NCBI GenBank assembly: GCA_000787465.1
Contig: JSYX01000055.1
Span: 30,995-94,994, forward strand
DNA length: 64,000 bases
From: Thermomucor indicae-seudaticae
Taxonomy: Eukaryota > Mucoromycota > Mucoromycetes > Mucorales > Lichtheimiaceae
Direction: 5' to 3'
Shown here piece by piece: positions 1 to 12,532 of this stretch. The position numbers and the translations under genes are program-made. Under the pieces are notes generated by a model, which ran no database searches, was not told the origin of the DNA, and saw only the letters and a list, made by a program, of their open reading frames with translations. Numbering within the stretch: position 1 is the stretch's first letter; each line of letters starts with the position of its first letter.

Positions 1-2873
1 AAAATGGACTTGCCGTTCAGGTCGATACTGAAAAGGCTCTGGAGTTATATCACGAGGCGACTCGGCTTGGAGCATCAGTGTAAGTAAAACACGGGTCATC
101 TACATGGTAACATTTGTTAACTTTTTCGAACAGTGGTCCGTTTGCCGCAGCGCAGCTGTATCATTCGCTTGGTCGTTTTGAAGAGGCCTTCACTCAGTAT
201 AAGATCGCTGCTCAGGACTCCAGTCTCGCAAATTCCCGGATTGGACGCACTTCAAAGTATATGGTAGCACGTTACGTGTTAAGCTATGTCCCATCGCCTT
301 CGCAAGACCAAGACGGAGAGATAACAACATTAAGTCCTGACCTCTTGGAAGGCATGACCACCCAAGACGCGTTCCAGATCCTGTTTGACTTGGCAAACAA
401 GGACGAATTTGAAGCCGCCTTCTTCTGGCTAGGTACTGCATGGACAACACTTGCATATCTCAACTTTTCTAACATCCATGTGGTCAATCCTCAGGCGAAT
501 GCTACAGGACAGGAAACGGTGTTGATATCGATCTTGAAAAAGCTTTTCAATGGTACCGACGAGCTGCAGATGAAGCCAAGGATGTAGAAGCTATGGTCAA
601 GATTGCCGCGATGCTTGAACAAGGAGAAGGGACGAACCGAAACCTCGTGTTGGCTTTCAGATATTATCAATACAGCGCTGAGCAAGGTCATCCAGAGGGT
701 CAGCATAAAATGGGTAAGTACGGCTTCTATTTGCCAGTTGTTGCTAAATGCATAAGCTGATTGTCCGTTCAAGGCATGGCTCATTGGCGCGGCTTGTTCA
801 ATGTGCCAATCAATTTGGGTGAAGCCGTCGTATGGTTTACCAAGGCCGCAACAAAGTACGCAGCCAGCAGCTGGGCTTTAGGACAGATGGCGTTGGAAAA
901 TGGTGACCAGGACGTGGCCATAGAATGGTGGCAGAAAGCGATTGCTCGTGGACATGTTCCATCGATGCGTGCATTGGCAAGCTTGCTTGTTCAATCATCC
1001 GGTGATTTGCTCCCGAATAATAAGAGCCTCGAGTGTGCCATGGATCTGCTTGCTGAGGCCGTCCGTTCTGGCGATGCCGAATCCCTTGTACTTGTTGGTC
1101 AGCTACACCAAGCGGGTGCGATCGCGATGAAGCCGAAGGATAGTCCAAAGAAACTCACGGCAGAAGCAGAAGACGAGGATGAAGAAGCTGAGATGATACT
1201 TCAGAAGCAGCGAGAACAGCAAGAGCTCGCGACGCGATGCTTTCAACAAGCCGCGGCAATGGGGAACGTAGAAGGGATGTTCTTGGCAGCCCAGTCTTGG
1301 CACGCCCAACAGCAATTTGCAGCCGCTCTTGAATACTACGAGCGTGCCGCGGCTTGTGGTCATGCCTTGTCTCGTGTCATGCGTGCTCGATACCGAATTG
1401 CTGGTCTCGCCGGTATCCCTGCTGATCCCGAAGCTGGATATCAGGTAAAGAACTCAATGCCATGCTGATTATCGAAGATGTCTCATATTTGCCAATGAAA
1501 TGACTCACAGGAGCTTCTGGAGTGTGCCAAAAACGAAAACTGTGTCGATGCCTACAACTCGCTTGGGCAATGCCATGAACTTGGTCTGGGTACCGTTCAA
1601 GACGACAGATTGGCCCTCGAATGGTATCTTCGTTCTGCTGAAGCGACCCAGGACGCTGAAGCCATGTTCCGTATCGGTCAAATGCACGCCCAAGGACGTG
1701 TCCCCTCCGAACAGCTAGATGACGAACATCACAAGGACATGGAAGCTATGCAATGGTACCAATTCGCGTGTGAATCATGCAATCATCCGCGCGCTCATTA
1801 CTACCTTGGCCTGTATCATTTACGAGGCATCACTCACGAATCACGAATTCTATTGCCACCAGATCCTTCTCGTGCCATTCATCATTTCCGTCAAGCAGCC
1901 GAACAAAATGACCGCGACTCCATGTTTGAACTTGGGCAACTTTTGCTCGTCAATATAGAGACTGCAGACGAGGCGGTGGATTGGTTAGAACGTTCAGCTC
2001 AACTGGGATGTGCCGATGCTCAGCGTGAACTGGGCCGTCTATGTCATTTAGGACATCACCCGAGTGTGCCTCAGGATTTCGAGAAAGCGTACGACTACTT
2101 TTGCCGCGCAGCTCAGCAAGGTGACAAAGTTTCCAGCTTATTCATTGGCAGTTATCACGAGCATGGCATCCATGTACCGCCAAACCTCGAGTTGGCAAGA
2201 GAATGGTATGAAATCGCTGTAAAGTTAGGACAATCGTCCTCGACATCAGCTGCAAGTAAAGCCGGCCCTACCACTGACACTAGCGAAGGCTGGTGGCTCG
2301 CAGAGTTTGCTCTGGCACGACTTTTGCATCAGCAAACAGAGACAATGCCAGAGGCTTATCGGCTCTTCAAGGCTGCACACGATCATGCGCCCTCTGATCA
2401 AAAGACGGCTGCCGCGATCATGCTATGTCGATACCAACTTTACGGATGGGGCAACGTTCCGGCACGGCCTGCTGAAGCGGCGTCCACCTTGATAGAATTG
2501 GCTGAAGCAGGCGAGCACAGGGTCTTCTTCCAAGTTGCCCAGTGCTATGATCTTGGGCTGGGAGTCGCTCTGGATCGAGAACAGGCATTCGTATGGTATA
2601 ATCGTCATGTGACGTACTACCAAACTCGGATCGAAGAACAAGACGATGAAGATTGGATGGACGAAGAAGAACAGTTGAACTTTGCGGAGGCACTGTTCCG
2701 TTTGGCGGTCTTCCATAAGCATGGCTGGGCCGTTCCAGCGGATCCCGCCAAAGCTGCTCACTTTTACCATCTTGCAGCAGAACGAGGTACGTAAACCACT
2801 CACTCATCACTAGGTGGTCATAACTCATGGGAACACGTTAGGTTACCACACTGCCACTCAAAACGGTCCTTAA
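1..2873 (+). CDS. Sel1-repeat (HCP-like) protein, 5' truncated by window edge
   Basis: Exons 3-79, 134-432, 495-713, 774-1444, 1511-2786 and 2842-2873 join into about 857 codons with no internal stop; the start lies outside the window. The product is a long run of Sel1-type tetratricopeptide-like repeats of about 36 residues, with the usual pattern of aligned Ala/Gly, A-x-x-W/Y-Y/F and G-x-P/A (for example EKAFQWYRRAAD and DRLALEWYLRSAE). A short acidic Glu/Asp insert lies around 1160-1200. Sel1 repeats form a superhelical scaffold for protein interactions; fungal examples include chitin-synthase activators (Skt5/Chs4) and ERAD adaptors (Hrd3). No signal peptide or membrane anchor can be judged because the N terminus is missing, so the partner is unknown. 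The family call is strong. The last intron and short C-terminal exon are less certain: read-through would simply end the protein a few residues after 2786. Confidence 0.85.
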
Positions 2874-5047
2874 CTTTTGCTTTACCTGAATGCTATCTAT
2901 TGCAACTTGTTACCCTTCCTTTTGCAATCCCATTTTATGTATCTTTTTTTCATTTCTTTTTGTTTTGCTTTCTCTTTGTATATATATTATAGTCTGCCAT
3001 ATTATATGCTTTTCTTGTTTCCAATATCTTGTACTATTTGCCAACAACCATTTCTATGCATCATCCCGTGCAATATTTCCTGATAAAACACATAAAGTAG
3101 CAATTAAAGATTACTAAGGCCTTTCCAGGTACTTATTGTCACAGCCGGACTAATATAGTGCTGGTTTCGCAAGATTTGCTAAGGGGCTTGAAATGACGGT
3201 TGTTTGTGGTACGCGTGCGCGTCAATTGCGCGGGGTATGATACCAGTGCTGTATATCAAGGTTGGATAAGGACATTAGTCATGCTATCGACCTCATATTT
3301 GGACCATAAGATGGTTCCAAGCCAGAACGAGTCATTTTAGACATGGTATGTTTCTGGTCCACCCCAAGCGCTTTTATATGGATGCTAAATCGAAGACTTT
3401 TCCGTGTGCTGGGTCCCCGGGCGTCTATCCATGCTGTTTGAGAAACTTAGACCTTAAAGGTATATGTTTATTTGCTACTTTGGCACAGCCCAGAAGACAT
3501 GCGAAGCACATCCGATGGAGATATTCTGAGACAAAACGTCTGCTTGATGCCATTCGTAGTACTTGAGCAGCAACTTTCGTCCTTCGCGTCTGACGAATTC
3601 AATGGCGCCAAATTCTCGGGATGACAAGCCGTAATCACTAGGGACACGTTTTCATCAAACTTTACCACCTTGAATATCCCTAGATTGCATCACAAAGCAG
3701 CGGGAGTTGACTGAAATGGCAATTATGCGTGGTAGGCGCCAATAAAGGTGCACAACAATGCGTGGAAGCCAGTGCCAATATTGGGCTGTCGTAGGAACGT
3801 ATTTCTCTCTGAATCCCCACAAAGCAATTTGCGAAACAAAGAATAGGTGCTTCGCAATATTCATATCATTTATCGTCATGCTACAGATAATGGATGTTCT
3901 TCTTTGTTGGCACGCTGAAGTTACCTCGAAAAAGCATAACGTTTGTTTGCAATGGACGCGGTTCCGTACGGAACCTTGGCGCTGCGGCGACAATCAAGAA
4001 TCGGAAAATTCACTGTTTGGATGGATATTTTGCCCAACCATAACGCTAAACAGCACCCTAGACAGATATAGACTTGCTTGAGATTTTGCATCTAAAAGGC
4101 AAACATCGAGGGGTGCAGGCAAATGAGGCGCAAGCTTTTCTTTATGAAAAGCGTCGTGACATTTTCCCGATTTGAACTATAAACGCCCGACAGGACGCAT
4201 CCCACACAAAGAGCGACTAGAACGAGGTTTCTGTTAGCACGTGCCAAGATCAGATTAGACGATGAAGATCGTTTCGAGTTTCAAAAATGTGACCCCGTTC
4301 TTGTCATTCCAGCTTCTGATGAAGCCAAGCCGTGTCGTCATGCTCTGATATACAAGGGAAAAACGTGAATTGACAAGCAAAACAAGCTCAGCCCCATGTA
4401 AGACGAATACCCGGGATAGCGCGGCAAACGCATCTCGATCACCGGCGTGCGTGTTTTCTTTTCATTAAAACCACCTAGGAGGTGAAAACGTTCTCCAAAA
4501 CGATTTCCATTATACATTCGTTGTTGTTGATCAAACTTGTTCGATGGCTGACAAGGGCAAAACTCCCTGATTCATGACCATCGGTCCATTTCATACTATA
4601 ATGGTAATAACTTGTACGCCCCATTCAATCCAAACGGAGAAAGCTCGAGCGCCAAGTGATCTGAGCGCCAGATAGACGGGGAAGAATGTTCTTTTGCAAA
4701 TGCCCTTCTTTAGACACTTAACCATGGCATTGCTAAAGATATCAATTATTAAACGCCTAAAATCCGTCGTTGTGGCGAGGTTTGGGCTCATGGAAGGAGG
4801 GGAAGGGCTTGCCGTAAATGCAGTGTAACACGGCCAAGATCGCAATAGACCTGATTGCTGCGCGCTCTTAAGGAAAAACCTTATACTGGGCTATAGCTCA
4901 GCCATTAGGTAATCTATGGGTTGCGCAGTTCAACGTGCTATGGAAACCTTCGATTAGTTACTCTGCTATGACGAAAAAATTTTCGTGTAAGGTGTGTTTG
5001 AAATCCCGCGTTGCCAGACAGTAAAAAGGGACGACAGGGCAAAAAGC
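2874..5047. other. Intergenic region, no convincing gene
   Basis: About 2.2 kb of AT-rich spacer after the Sel1 gene. The open frames on both strands (for example 3655-3993 minus and 3758-4081 plus) are short, overlap one another and show no recognisable domain or splice pattern. A stretch near 4893-4935 loosely resembles tRNA A and B boxes but their spacing is too short. I see no RNA gene or repeat here. Confidence 0.5.
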
Positions 5048-5055
5048 TATATATA
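5048..5055 (+). promoter_or_regulatory. TATA box of the WWE-like gene
   Basis: A TATATATA octamer lies about 70 bp upstream of the ATG at 5119, with a pyrimidine-rich leader between them. Spacing fits a TATA-driven fungal promoter with a short 5' UTR. Confidence 0.55.
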
Positions 5056-5118
5056 GGGTCCAATGTCGGGGCACGGCCCCCAATCCTCTAGCTCTTTCTT
5101 TGGTCTTCTACAAAGAGA

Positions 5119-6042
5119 ATGGTGTTTTCAATTCGTAAAATCTTAAAACGAGGTGCTGGAAAGAAGAATGCGAAAGCGCAAGCCAGACGTCAGTCGCCTT
5201 CTATGTCGATGGCTTCACTATCCACCAGTTCAAGCAATTCTTCGCCACCTACTCCAACAGCATTGGGACCCGTCATCCGTGAATCGCGTGGCATTTTTCG
5301 CACATTAGAGCCTGTATGGTACTATCACCGCTCTGTCTTGGGAAACGCGCTGACTGGCATCAATAATGGAGGGGATGATGATGATGCATGGATTCCTTTC
5401 GACGCCCATTGTCAGAACACGCTTGAAGTCGCTTTTAATCAGAATCGAGCCTTTTGTCAACTGGGATCCAGCTCTCTCGGACCATCCGTCACAATCGCGT
5501 TTGTTCCTGAAGCTTCTGAACGACCTACTACCACACGGACATGTCAGCGACGCCCTGTAACCATGATGGTGCCATCATCCCAAGCAAACAATCCAATGAC
5601 ACCATCGCCATCGCCTACACTTATTCTGAACAAGGCGGTGCGGCGTGTGGTGGCTCCTGCATGGTGGTATGAGCAAGATTCTCCAGATGGCACCAAAGGA
5701 ATGTGCCGTTTCGACTACAAGAACCAGGCTCGTCTTGAAGCCTTATCAGACGACGAGGAACGCTCAAAGTTCACCCTGACCGACCAGTCATTCCCGTACC
5801 CCTTTACGGTTGTCTTGGATACCACAAAATCGCGCCAGCAAAAGGAAGAATGGCGAGGTTTCATGCATCTTGATATCCCTGTCATGCCTCATTATACAAC
5901 TAGCCCGCAACCCTATCTTGTAACAGACGAACCCACGTACAATCAAGCGTCCATGAATTCCTACTACTACTACTTCAGCAACAAGGAGGTTGCGGATGAC
6001 GAGTGGCCCATGGAGCCCATAATTCGAAGATTCTCTATCTAA
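5119..6042 (+). CDS. Protein with two tandem WWE-like domains (307 aa)
   Basis: Single-exon gene. After a basic, Ser/Pro-rich N terminus (1-60) there are two related modules. Residues about 66-150 carry VWYY, then AWIPFDAHCQNTLEVAF, then an Arg/Thr-rich end. Residues about 180-256 carry AWWYEQD, CRFDYKNQARLEAL and a GFMHLDIP tail. Both match the WWE plan: aromatic pair, W/R-x-P/F-D/Y, a short helix with LE, then a beta-rich tail. WWE domains bind poly-ADP-ribose ends (RNF146, Deltex), and related modules sit at the N terminus of fungal DDHD phospholipases. No ligase, PARP or lipase domain is present, so the protein looks like a free-standing reader or adaptor. The start follows a TATA box at the right distance. 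Domain assignment is by pattern only; the ligand is unknown. Confidence 0.6.
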   Translation: MVFSIRKILKRGAGKKNAKAQARRQSPSMSMASLSTSSSNSSPPTPTALGPVIRESRGIFRTLEPVWYYHRSVLGNALTGINNGGDDDDAWIPFDAHCQNTLEVAFNQNRAFCQLGSSSLGPSVTIAFVPEASERPTTTRTCQRRPVTMMVPSSQANNPMTPSPSPTLILNKAVRRVVAPAWWYEQDSPDGTKGMCRFDYKNQARLEALSDDEERSKFTLTDQSFPYPFTVVLDTTKSRQQKEEWRGFMHLDIPVMPHYTTSPQPYLVTDEPTYNQASMNSYYYYFSNKEVADDEWPMEPIIRRFSI

Positions 6043-7588
6043 TAACGTTTTGCCATCCGACTGAATCACCCGTCTCAAATTTCCCTTTCGTTGCATCATA
6101 CCAATCCCCTTTGCATGCACTCTGTTTCCCTGCATTTGCCTTTTTCTCTTAATTTGTACATATATATAACTATACCATTGTGTTTTCTGATGCATTACGT
6201 GCGTATGCACAAAAGACTTGTTTTCCCGAATAAACCGGCTTGGCTCAGTGTAATCCTAATACTCATTGTTTGTTTCATGAAGTCGGGGATATAACGGTCT
6301 GCTCGTCACAATGTGCAAATGCAGCAGTTCGATTCGCTGTTGAGAAGTAGAACAAATTCGGGGCGGCCCGTTACACCCGAAAATGAGGTTGTACAATGGC
6401 CGTTTGTTATCTTTAGATCGAAGATGACAAATCTTTTTCCACTTGTCAGTGCGCGATAAGACGCGTTTGACAAGACGTTTCAAGATCATTATGGTTGCTG
6501 TACGGAAAGCTATACGCGAATTATACTTACTAGGCTGTTTGCGTGGTTAGAGTTAGCTTTTCTATTTGTTCCGCTGACAATGGGTTCATTGGCGATTACG
6601 TGCATAGGTGCTCAGCCACTCTTTAGTTCGTTCAAATGGCACATCGCGTCTGTCAGCGCAAACGCATCATTCTACTATTGCCCGACGCACTGTTATTATT
6701 CAACGGGTTAGAAGAGCCAGTATGACTGAACGGCAAAGAGCCAGTTAAAAATAATCGAAAATATGTTTCCTAAATATGGATATTTGTTGAATTTTTCCCG
6801 AGTCTATCATGTTATCTTGTTCGCGAACAGTCTACTTCGGGTCTAGAAAGCAAGCACGTTAAACAAAGGAGGCGTGATGTCATGGTCTATAAGGAAGCCT
6901 TAATGGGGCACCGTTTTCATAAAGGATGTAGATAACAATTGTCTTTATGGTATGCTAGCAAGCGTTTGTTATAATTGTAATTGAAAGTCGCGAGTTAGTG
7001 GCGCTCTGTTGTTCAACGAGGAGACAAAATCAGGACGTAAGAAGCTGACAAAATTACGATCCACGTGTCTTGAAGATCGGCGTGTCATGGACGCGTCATT
7101 GCTTTATGTTTCTGAGGTTGGCCAACAAAGCTATGTTATCGACCATGTAGACACATTACGGCCTGCGCGTCCCTGTCAACAGCCATCGATATGTCCCCAT
7201 TTTTTATGTCTTCCAGCGCAAACTTGTCTTTACAGTTGGCGGAACATATATTTAGAGTAGCGCAAACGCCCAATCAATAAACAGTATGTGTGGGCTGGTT
7301 ACGGTATAGGGTTCTAGTTAATGACAGAGGTATTCGCGACATGGTTCATGGATCTGAGGAAGCCCGGAAACACATATCGATTCTCTGTTTCATATCGTAG
7401 AACTCATGAATTCTGTTTCATCTCGGCGTGGCCTGTAATACCTGTGCAGACACAGTCGTCCTACAAGTCTTCGGCGACATACAAGCATCATATACATTGA
7501 ACTTGGTACTATTGATGTTGGGCTGATAGCTGTAACCGTTCCATTTTAATCGCTTGGTGAGCGGACTTGCCTGATTTGAAACCTTCGT
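6043..7588. other. Intergenic region, no convincing gene
   Basis: 1.5 kb of spacer between the WWE-like gene and DUS4. Only short unsupported open frames are present. A TGGCTCAGTG motif at 6241 and GTTCGATTC at 6327 look like tRNA box fragments, but the spacing is too long and the stems do not pair. Nothing else recognisable. Confidence 0.5.
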
Positions 7589-8826
7589 ATGAGCCTCCAG
7601 AAGAAGACGACGTTGCCAGAGGTCCTGGCATCCAAAAAACGAATCAATGTGTGCGCTCCGATGGTCCGGTATAGCAAGCTGCCTTTTCGGGAGCTAGTGC
7701 GCAAGTAAATATTACTGGCCTGATCTGAAATCACTAGGACCGTGTGTTCTGATTTGGCTTTCGTTTTTGCAGATACAATGTCGATGTGTGTTATACCCCA
7801 ATGATTCTTGCCGACGTCTTCAAAAACTCTGATTTCGCTCGTGAATGCGATTTTACGACGAATGCCGCTGACGATCCTGTAGTTGTTCAGTTTGCAGCGA
7901 ATAATGGAGCTGATTTGGCGGCCGCCGCCGAGCTGGTGGCGCCGTATGCGGGTGGCATTGGTATGTAAGCCAGAAAACTCGCACCGTTTTCCCTATGTTC
8001 ATTCATGGGCGACTGTCTGTGTCTGTATAGATATAAATTGTGGCTGTCCGCAACGATGGGCGTATCAGGAACGCATTGGTTCCTTTCTCATGACGGAACC
8101 GGAATTGGTTCGGGATATGATCCGTACAGTCAAAGGTCGAGTCGACATTCCTTGTAGCATCAAAATCCGAGTCCATCGTGACCTAAAGTAAGAGTCGAAT
8201 GAAAAAGAGAGGGCACTTGATTGAAGTTTTGCTTATGCTTTCTTTATAGGGACACTTATGAATTCGTCAAGCGGGCCGAGGCAGTAGGCGTTGATTTTCT
8301 GACGGTGCACGGCCGCACAAGGCACCAAAAGTCAACGGAACCCGTCAATTATGAGGCCATCAAGCTAGTCAAAGAGTCTGTCGGTGTCCCAGTGATAGCC
8401 AATGGCAGCATATTTTCACTACAAGATGCTGAGGAGATGTATGCTAAAACAGGCGTAGATGGTAGGAAGTGGAGAAAGAGCACTTGAAAAGGTTCAAAGG
8501 CTGACAGTTGCGAAAGGGGTCATGTCCGCACGAGGGTTACTACAAAATCCCGCGTTTTTTGCTGGATACGAACACACACCTTGGGAATGCATTGAGGTAT
8601 GATCTTTGATATGTGCGTCAACGTACGTTAAACTTACAAGCAAATCTTGTAGGAATACGTTCGGCTTGCACTTGGTTACGGGACAAATCATTTCATTTTT
8701 CATCATCATCTCATGTATATGTTTGAGGATCTGATGAGCAAGGCAGAGCGCAAGTCCTTCAACACATTGTCTAGTATACCGGCCATTTTAGATCACCTAG
8801 AGAACTACTGGGGATTGAGTGTATAG
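7589..8826 (+). CDS. DUS4: tRNA-dihydrouridine(20a/20b) synthase DUS4
   Basis: Six exons (7589-7704, 7773-7960, 8031-8187, 8250-8461, 8517-8596, 8653-8826) give 308 aa. The protein starts MSLQKKTTLPEVLASKK and runs into the FMN-binding barrel signature VCAPMVRYSKLPFRELVRK. It then has YTPMILADVF, VVQFAANNG, INCGCPQRW (conserved active-site Cys), CSIKIRVHRD, FLTVHGRTRHQKS (phosphate-binding) and VIANGSIFSLQDAEE. Dus enzymes reduce uridine in the tRNA D-loop using NADPH and FMN. The YTPMI and GCPQRWA details are those of the DUS4 branch rather than DUS1-3. Length is normal for compact fungal DUS4. The gene is convergent with CFD1, with 271 bp between the stops. The 3' end of intron 4 is AAAG. 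Confidence 0.92.
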
Positions 8827-9097
8827 TTCCATTGTTTATCACTTACAAGCATATCTTTATATGCATCATGTAATATAGTCAAATAAGAGATCAAGCAGTT
8901 TAGCAACGAAGTGTTATATTATATACATTTCTCGAAACGGGCGCGTTTTGTTTTAGAAGCTTTTACAAGCTAACCACTCGTCAATGCAATAAGTTATGGT
9001 TGCTGATGCAAAAATACTAGATACCCTACGATATCAAATGTCTATAGGAATGGATATACTGTACAAAAGGTTTAGAGTGATTTCTGGTCTTTGACCA

Positions 9098-10082
9098 TCA
9101 AGATCTCTTAGCCGTGATCTCAGCAACTCTGTTACTGATCGTCTGGAATATAGGAAAAAGATTGGATTTCTCGAACGAGTTGACGTAGGAGCCTTCACCA
9201 TCCGTCTCCACCATCGTTGTGAAACTAGGATCAATCGGAACACGGCCGAGAAACTCGATGCCGAACTCATTTGCCATAGACTCTCCACCACCAGTCGCAA
9301 AAATATTGGTGCATTCCTTTTACTGAATTTAGTCGAGGACCCTCCAAATATAAAGCTTGGAATGAGCACTTACTGAACAATGGGGGCATACGAACCCGCT
9401 CATATTTTCTACAACGCCAAGGATCGGTAACTTGACTTTGCGGCAGAAGGACAGCTCTTTGCGCACATCAGCAATAGCTACTCCTTGCGGTGTGGTGACA
9501 ATAACTGCGCCGTCCGGTTCATAACCTTTAAGGAACTCGATGATCGAAATATGTTCGTCCGAAGTGCCGGGAGGTGTGTCAACCAGCAAGTAATCCAATT
9601 CTCCCCAACAAACGTCCTGAAGGAACTGTTTGATCATGGCTAAAGAGGACTAAAAGCTTTAGGAAGGACAGCACGTATAAGCCCAAATAGCAAAAACTCT
9701 TGCCTGTCTTTTTAGGTCCTCGCCATACTACAGAGTCGTTCTTGTTGCTCAATAAGAAGCCGATCGACATGCAGGCCAAGTTTTGTTGTTCGTCGGCATA
9801 AACGGGAACCCAACTAGTCATTGCAACCGTTAGCAATCGATGGACAACCCGTGGTCTAAAACAAACGTACCCTTGCGAAGCTTGGTGCACTTGACGACCC
9901 TCAAGACCAAGCATGCGCGGAATGCTCGGTCCCGTAAGATCAATGTCCAGCACCCCGACTTTATACCCTTGGTGCTTAAGACTGAGTGCGAGCTGTGTGG
10001 TCACTGAAGACTTGCCGACACCGCCTTTGCCCGAAAGAACAAGCACAATGTGCTTAATCTTGGATAGATTCGTCTCGGCCAT
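9098..10082 (-). CDS. CFD1: Cytosolic Fe-S scaffold P-loop NTPase CFD1 (NUBP2-like)
   Basis: Four exons (10082-9871, 9813-9704, 9639-9374, 9316-9098) encode 268 aa. Visible motifs are the deviant Walker [10 protein letters not shown], the Mrp/NBP35 switch [17 protein letters not shown], and the C-terminal Fe-S motif VCPHC followed by TGGGE. CFD1 and NBP35 form the heterotetramer that assembles 4Fe-4S clusters for the cytosolic iron-sulfur pathway. The short N terminus, lacking the four-Cys ferredoxin-like motif, separates CFD1 from NBP35, which lies at 35454-36542. The intron at 9640-9703 starts with GC rather than GT (donor AG/GCAAGA). The last intron ends in AAG. The gene is divergent from the RBR ligase with 292 bp shared upstream DNA. 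Confidence 0.93.
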
Positions 10083-10374
10083 TTGAAAGATGTGAAGCAG
10101 GTAGTAAAAGAGTTTAAAGTAAAGGATTACAAATCGGCCGCTGGAGTTACAAAATAAGCTCGACAACAGGCAGTTATTGTAGAGCTGAATATGCTTGAGC
10201 CATAACGCAGGAACGTCTAGCAGCTCGATAGCGGATAAACTAGCATCAGAATAACGACCATGTCCTTAGAACTTGGATAGTTTTGTGTCAAAGCGGACTG
10301 TGCACACAGCCCATCAATGCTTGGACAAACCCTTTTGCCTTTTTCGTTAGTTTCCACTCTCTCACTTTATCCTG

Positions 10375-12450
10375 ATGGCATCAAGTAGCGACGAAGATTC
10401 ATTCAACGTGGTATTTAACTTGCAGCAACTTTAATTGCTTTCCCAGTGTGCTCATTATACTTGCTGCTTGAGGACACGGTCGAGGATTCCACTGATGCCC
10501 TCTTTGGTGATTCTGACTATGCATCGGGTATGTCCACGAAAAGGCCGTGTAGACAGCCAGCTATAACATATCAGCAGATCTCTCATGTCGAGTTGGGTCG
10601 CTTTCTTCACTTTTTCAACAGAGGAGCAGAATGCATATCTCGATGACGAAATCAGTGAACAGGAATCGCAATCCAAGTATTATGAAGTTGACTATATTAC
10701 CCACAGCGTAGACAATCTACAAAAGACACAGGAGGAGCATATCGATCAAGTATCTGCCATTTTAGGTAAACCATATAAATCTTTACTTTTTGGTTTTATG
10801 CAACAAGGAACAGACCAGGGACGGATTTTGCGTTAGGTTTACCAACACAGGATGCAGCGACATTATTACGCTTCTTTGAGTGGAACAAAGAGAAGCTCTT
10901 TGAACGGTATATGGAGGCACCCGACAAAGTACGAGAATCAGCTGGGCTGTCCTCGGCAGCTAACGTGGATTCCGACGAACCGCCGACGTTACCTGCAAAG
11001 CGTGTCCGAAAGGGTTTCACTTGTGGGATCTGTTTCGAAGACGACCCCGATTTGTTAACAGCGGGCCTGGCCTGCGGTCATCGCTATTGTACCACATGTT
11101 ACGATCAGTATCTTAAGCAGAAGATCTGGGATGAAGGCGAGAGTCGCCGTATACGATGTCCTGCAGAAAAATGCAATATGATCGTGGACCAAAAAATGGT
11201 TGGCCAAATTGTGGATGCTTCAACAAAAGAGAGGTAAGATTCTTCATCCTTGATAACTTGTATGGGGTTGCAGCTAAAGAGTTGAATACAGATACTGGAC
11301 CTTGCTGAATAAGACCTTTGTGGATGATAATGACGCTTTTCGATGGTGCCCGTCGCCAGGTTGTGAATACGCGATCGAATGTCATATACCCCACACCTCT
11401 TTATCCTCGACAGTACCAACCGTGCAATGTAATTGCGGGCATCGCTTCTGCTTCGCGTGCGGCTTACCAGATCATCAGGTACAACCGACAAGACTGATAT
11501 TTCATTGAGAGCCATACTAACTATCGTGAGTTTAAAGCCGGCTATCTGCATTATTGTAAAGAACTGGATACAGAAATGCAAAGAGGATTCTGAGACTGCT
11601 TCTTGGATATCAAAGCATACAAAAGACTGCCCTAAATGCCAATCCCCAATAGAAAAGAACGGTGGTTGTAACCATATGACGTGCAAAAAATGTCTCTATG
11701 AATTCTGCTGGGTCTGCATGGGTAGGTCGACAGCATCTGTATTTTCCATACTGTTTTACCGACATGTAGTTTCTAAAACATTAGGATCATGGGCTAACCA
11801 CCGAAGCTCTTACTATGCTTGCAACCGATTTGACGAGAGTGACAGCTCTAATAATAAACGTAACCAGGCAAATTCTCGAGCGACTCTCGAGCGCTATCTG
11901 CATGTGGGTCTGTTTATTAGAGATACAATTTCCTGTCGCACTGACCACGACCCTATTATAGTACTATAACCGATTCGTTAACCATGAACAATCCGCAAAG
12001 CTTGACCAGCAACTTTACGAGAGGGCTGAAAAGAAGATGGAAGATATTCAACAGACAAGCGAGCTTTCGTGGATCGAAGTGCAGTTCTTGAAAAAGGCAG
12101 TAGACGTTACGGTTCAATGCCGGACAACACTTCAGTGGTCATATGCTTTCGCATATTATCTTCAAAGAGATCACCAAACAGAAATATTTGAGGTAATAAA
12201 ACATCGTGTCAATCCAAAGAGTCCCAAGTTTAACCAGTATGTTTATTAACAGGACAATCAGAGAGATCTGGAAATGGCCACAGAGCACTTATCCGAACTC
12301 TTGGATAAACCTATTGAAGCAACGAATATTGCCGAACATCGCCAGAATATACTGGATAAGAGTATTTACGTAAAGCAACGGCGAGATGTTCTCCTTGACG
12401 ATACTCTGAAGGGACTACAAGAGGGACGGTGGAAGTTCCACTACATTTGA
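10375..12450 (+). CDS. RING-between-RING E3 ubiquitin ligase, Ariadne-1/HHARI type
   Basis: Nine exons (10375-10410, 10473-10527, 10622-10765, 10837-11233, 11292-11478, 11538-11721, 11785-11903, 11962-12192, 12253-12450) give 516 aa. Order: acidic N terminus; UBA-like region; RING1 (CGICFEDD, CGHRYCTTCY); IBR (WCPSPGCEYAIE, CNCGHRFCFACG); RING2/Rcat (CPKCQSPIEKNGGCNHMTC, where the Cys of GGCNH is the expected ubiquitin thioester residue; then CLYEFCWVCMG). The Ariadne helical domain follows (SRATLERYLH, HEQSAKLD). RBR ligases take ubiquitin from E2 enzymes such as UBCH7 onto the Rcat Cys before transfer; Ariadne members work with neddylated cullins. Domain content and length match HHARI. The first intron is the least cert part: its acceptor CTTGAG is chosen only because it keeps the frame. 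RRP36 starts 82 bp downstream on the same strand. Confidence 0.9.
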
Positions 12451-12532
12451 GCAGCAGGAAATTTTGGGCAATTCAAAAGCAGCGTAAAATTTACAAAATC
12501 CCCAATTAAAGTGAGCTTTTGCAAAAGAAAAG

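Noticed and set aside
4881..4950. tRNA-like A and B boxes
   Set aside because: The T8-to-T54 distance is about 35 bases, too short for a tRNA, and acceptor arms do not pair.
6234..6345. Second tRNA-like pair of boxes
   Set aside because: Spacing is about 87 bases with no plausible intron, and the T-arm stem does not pair.
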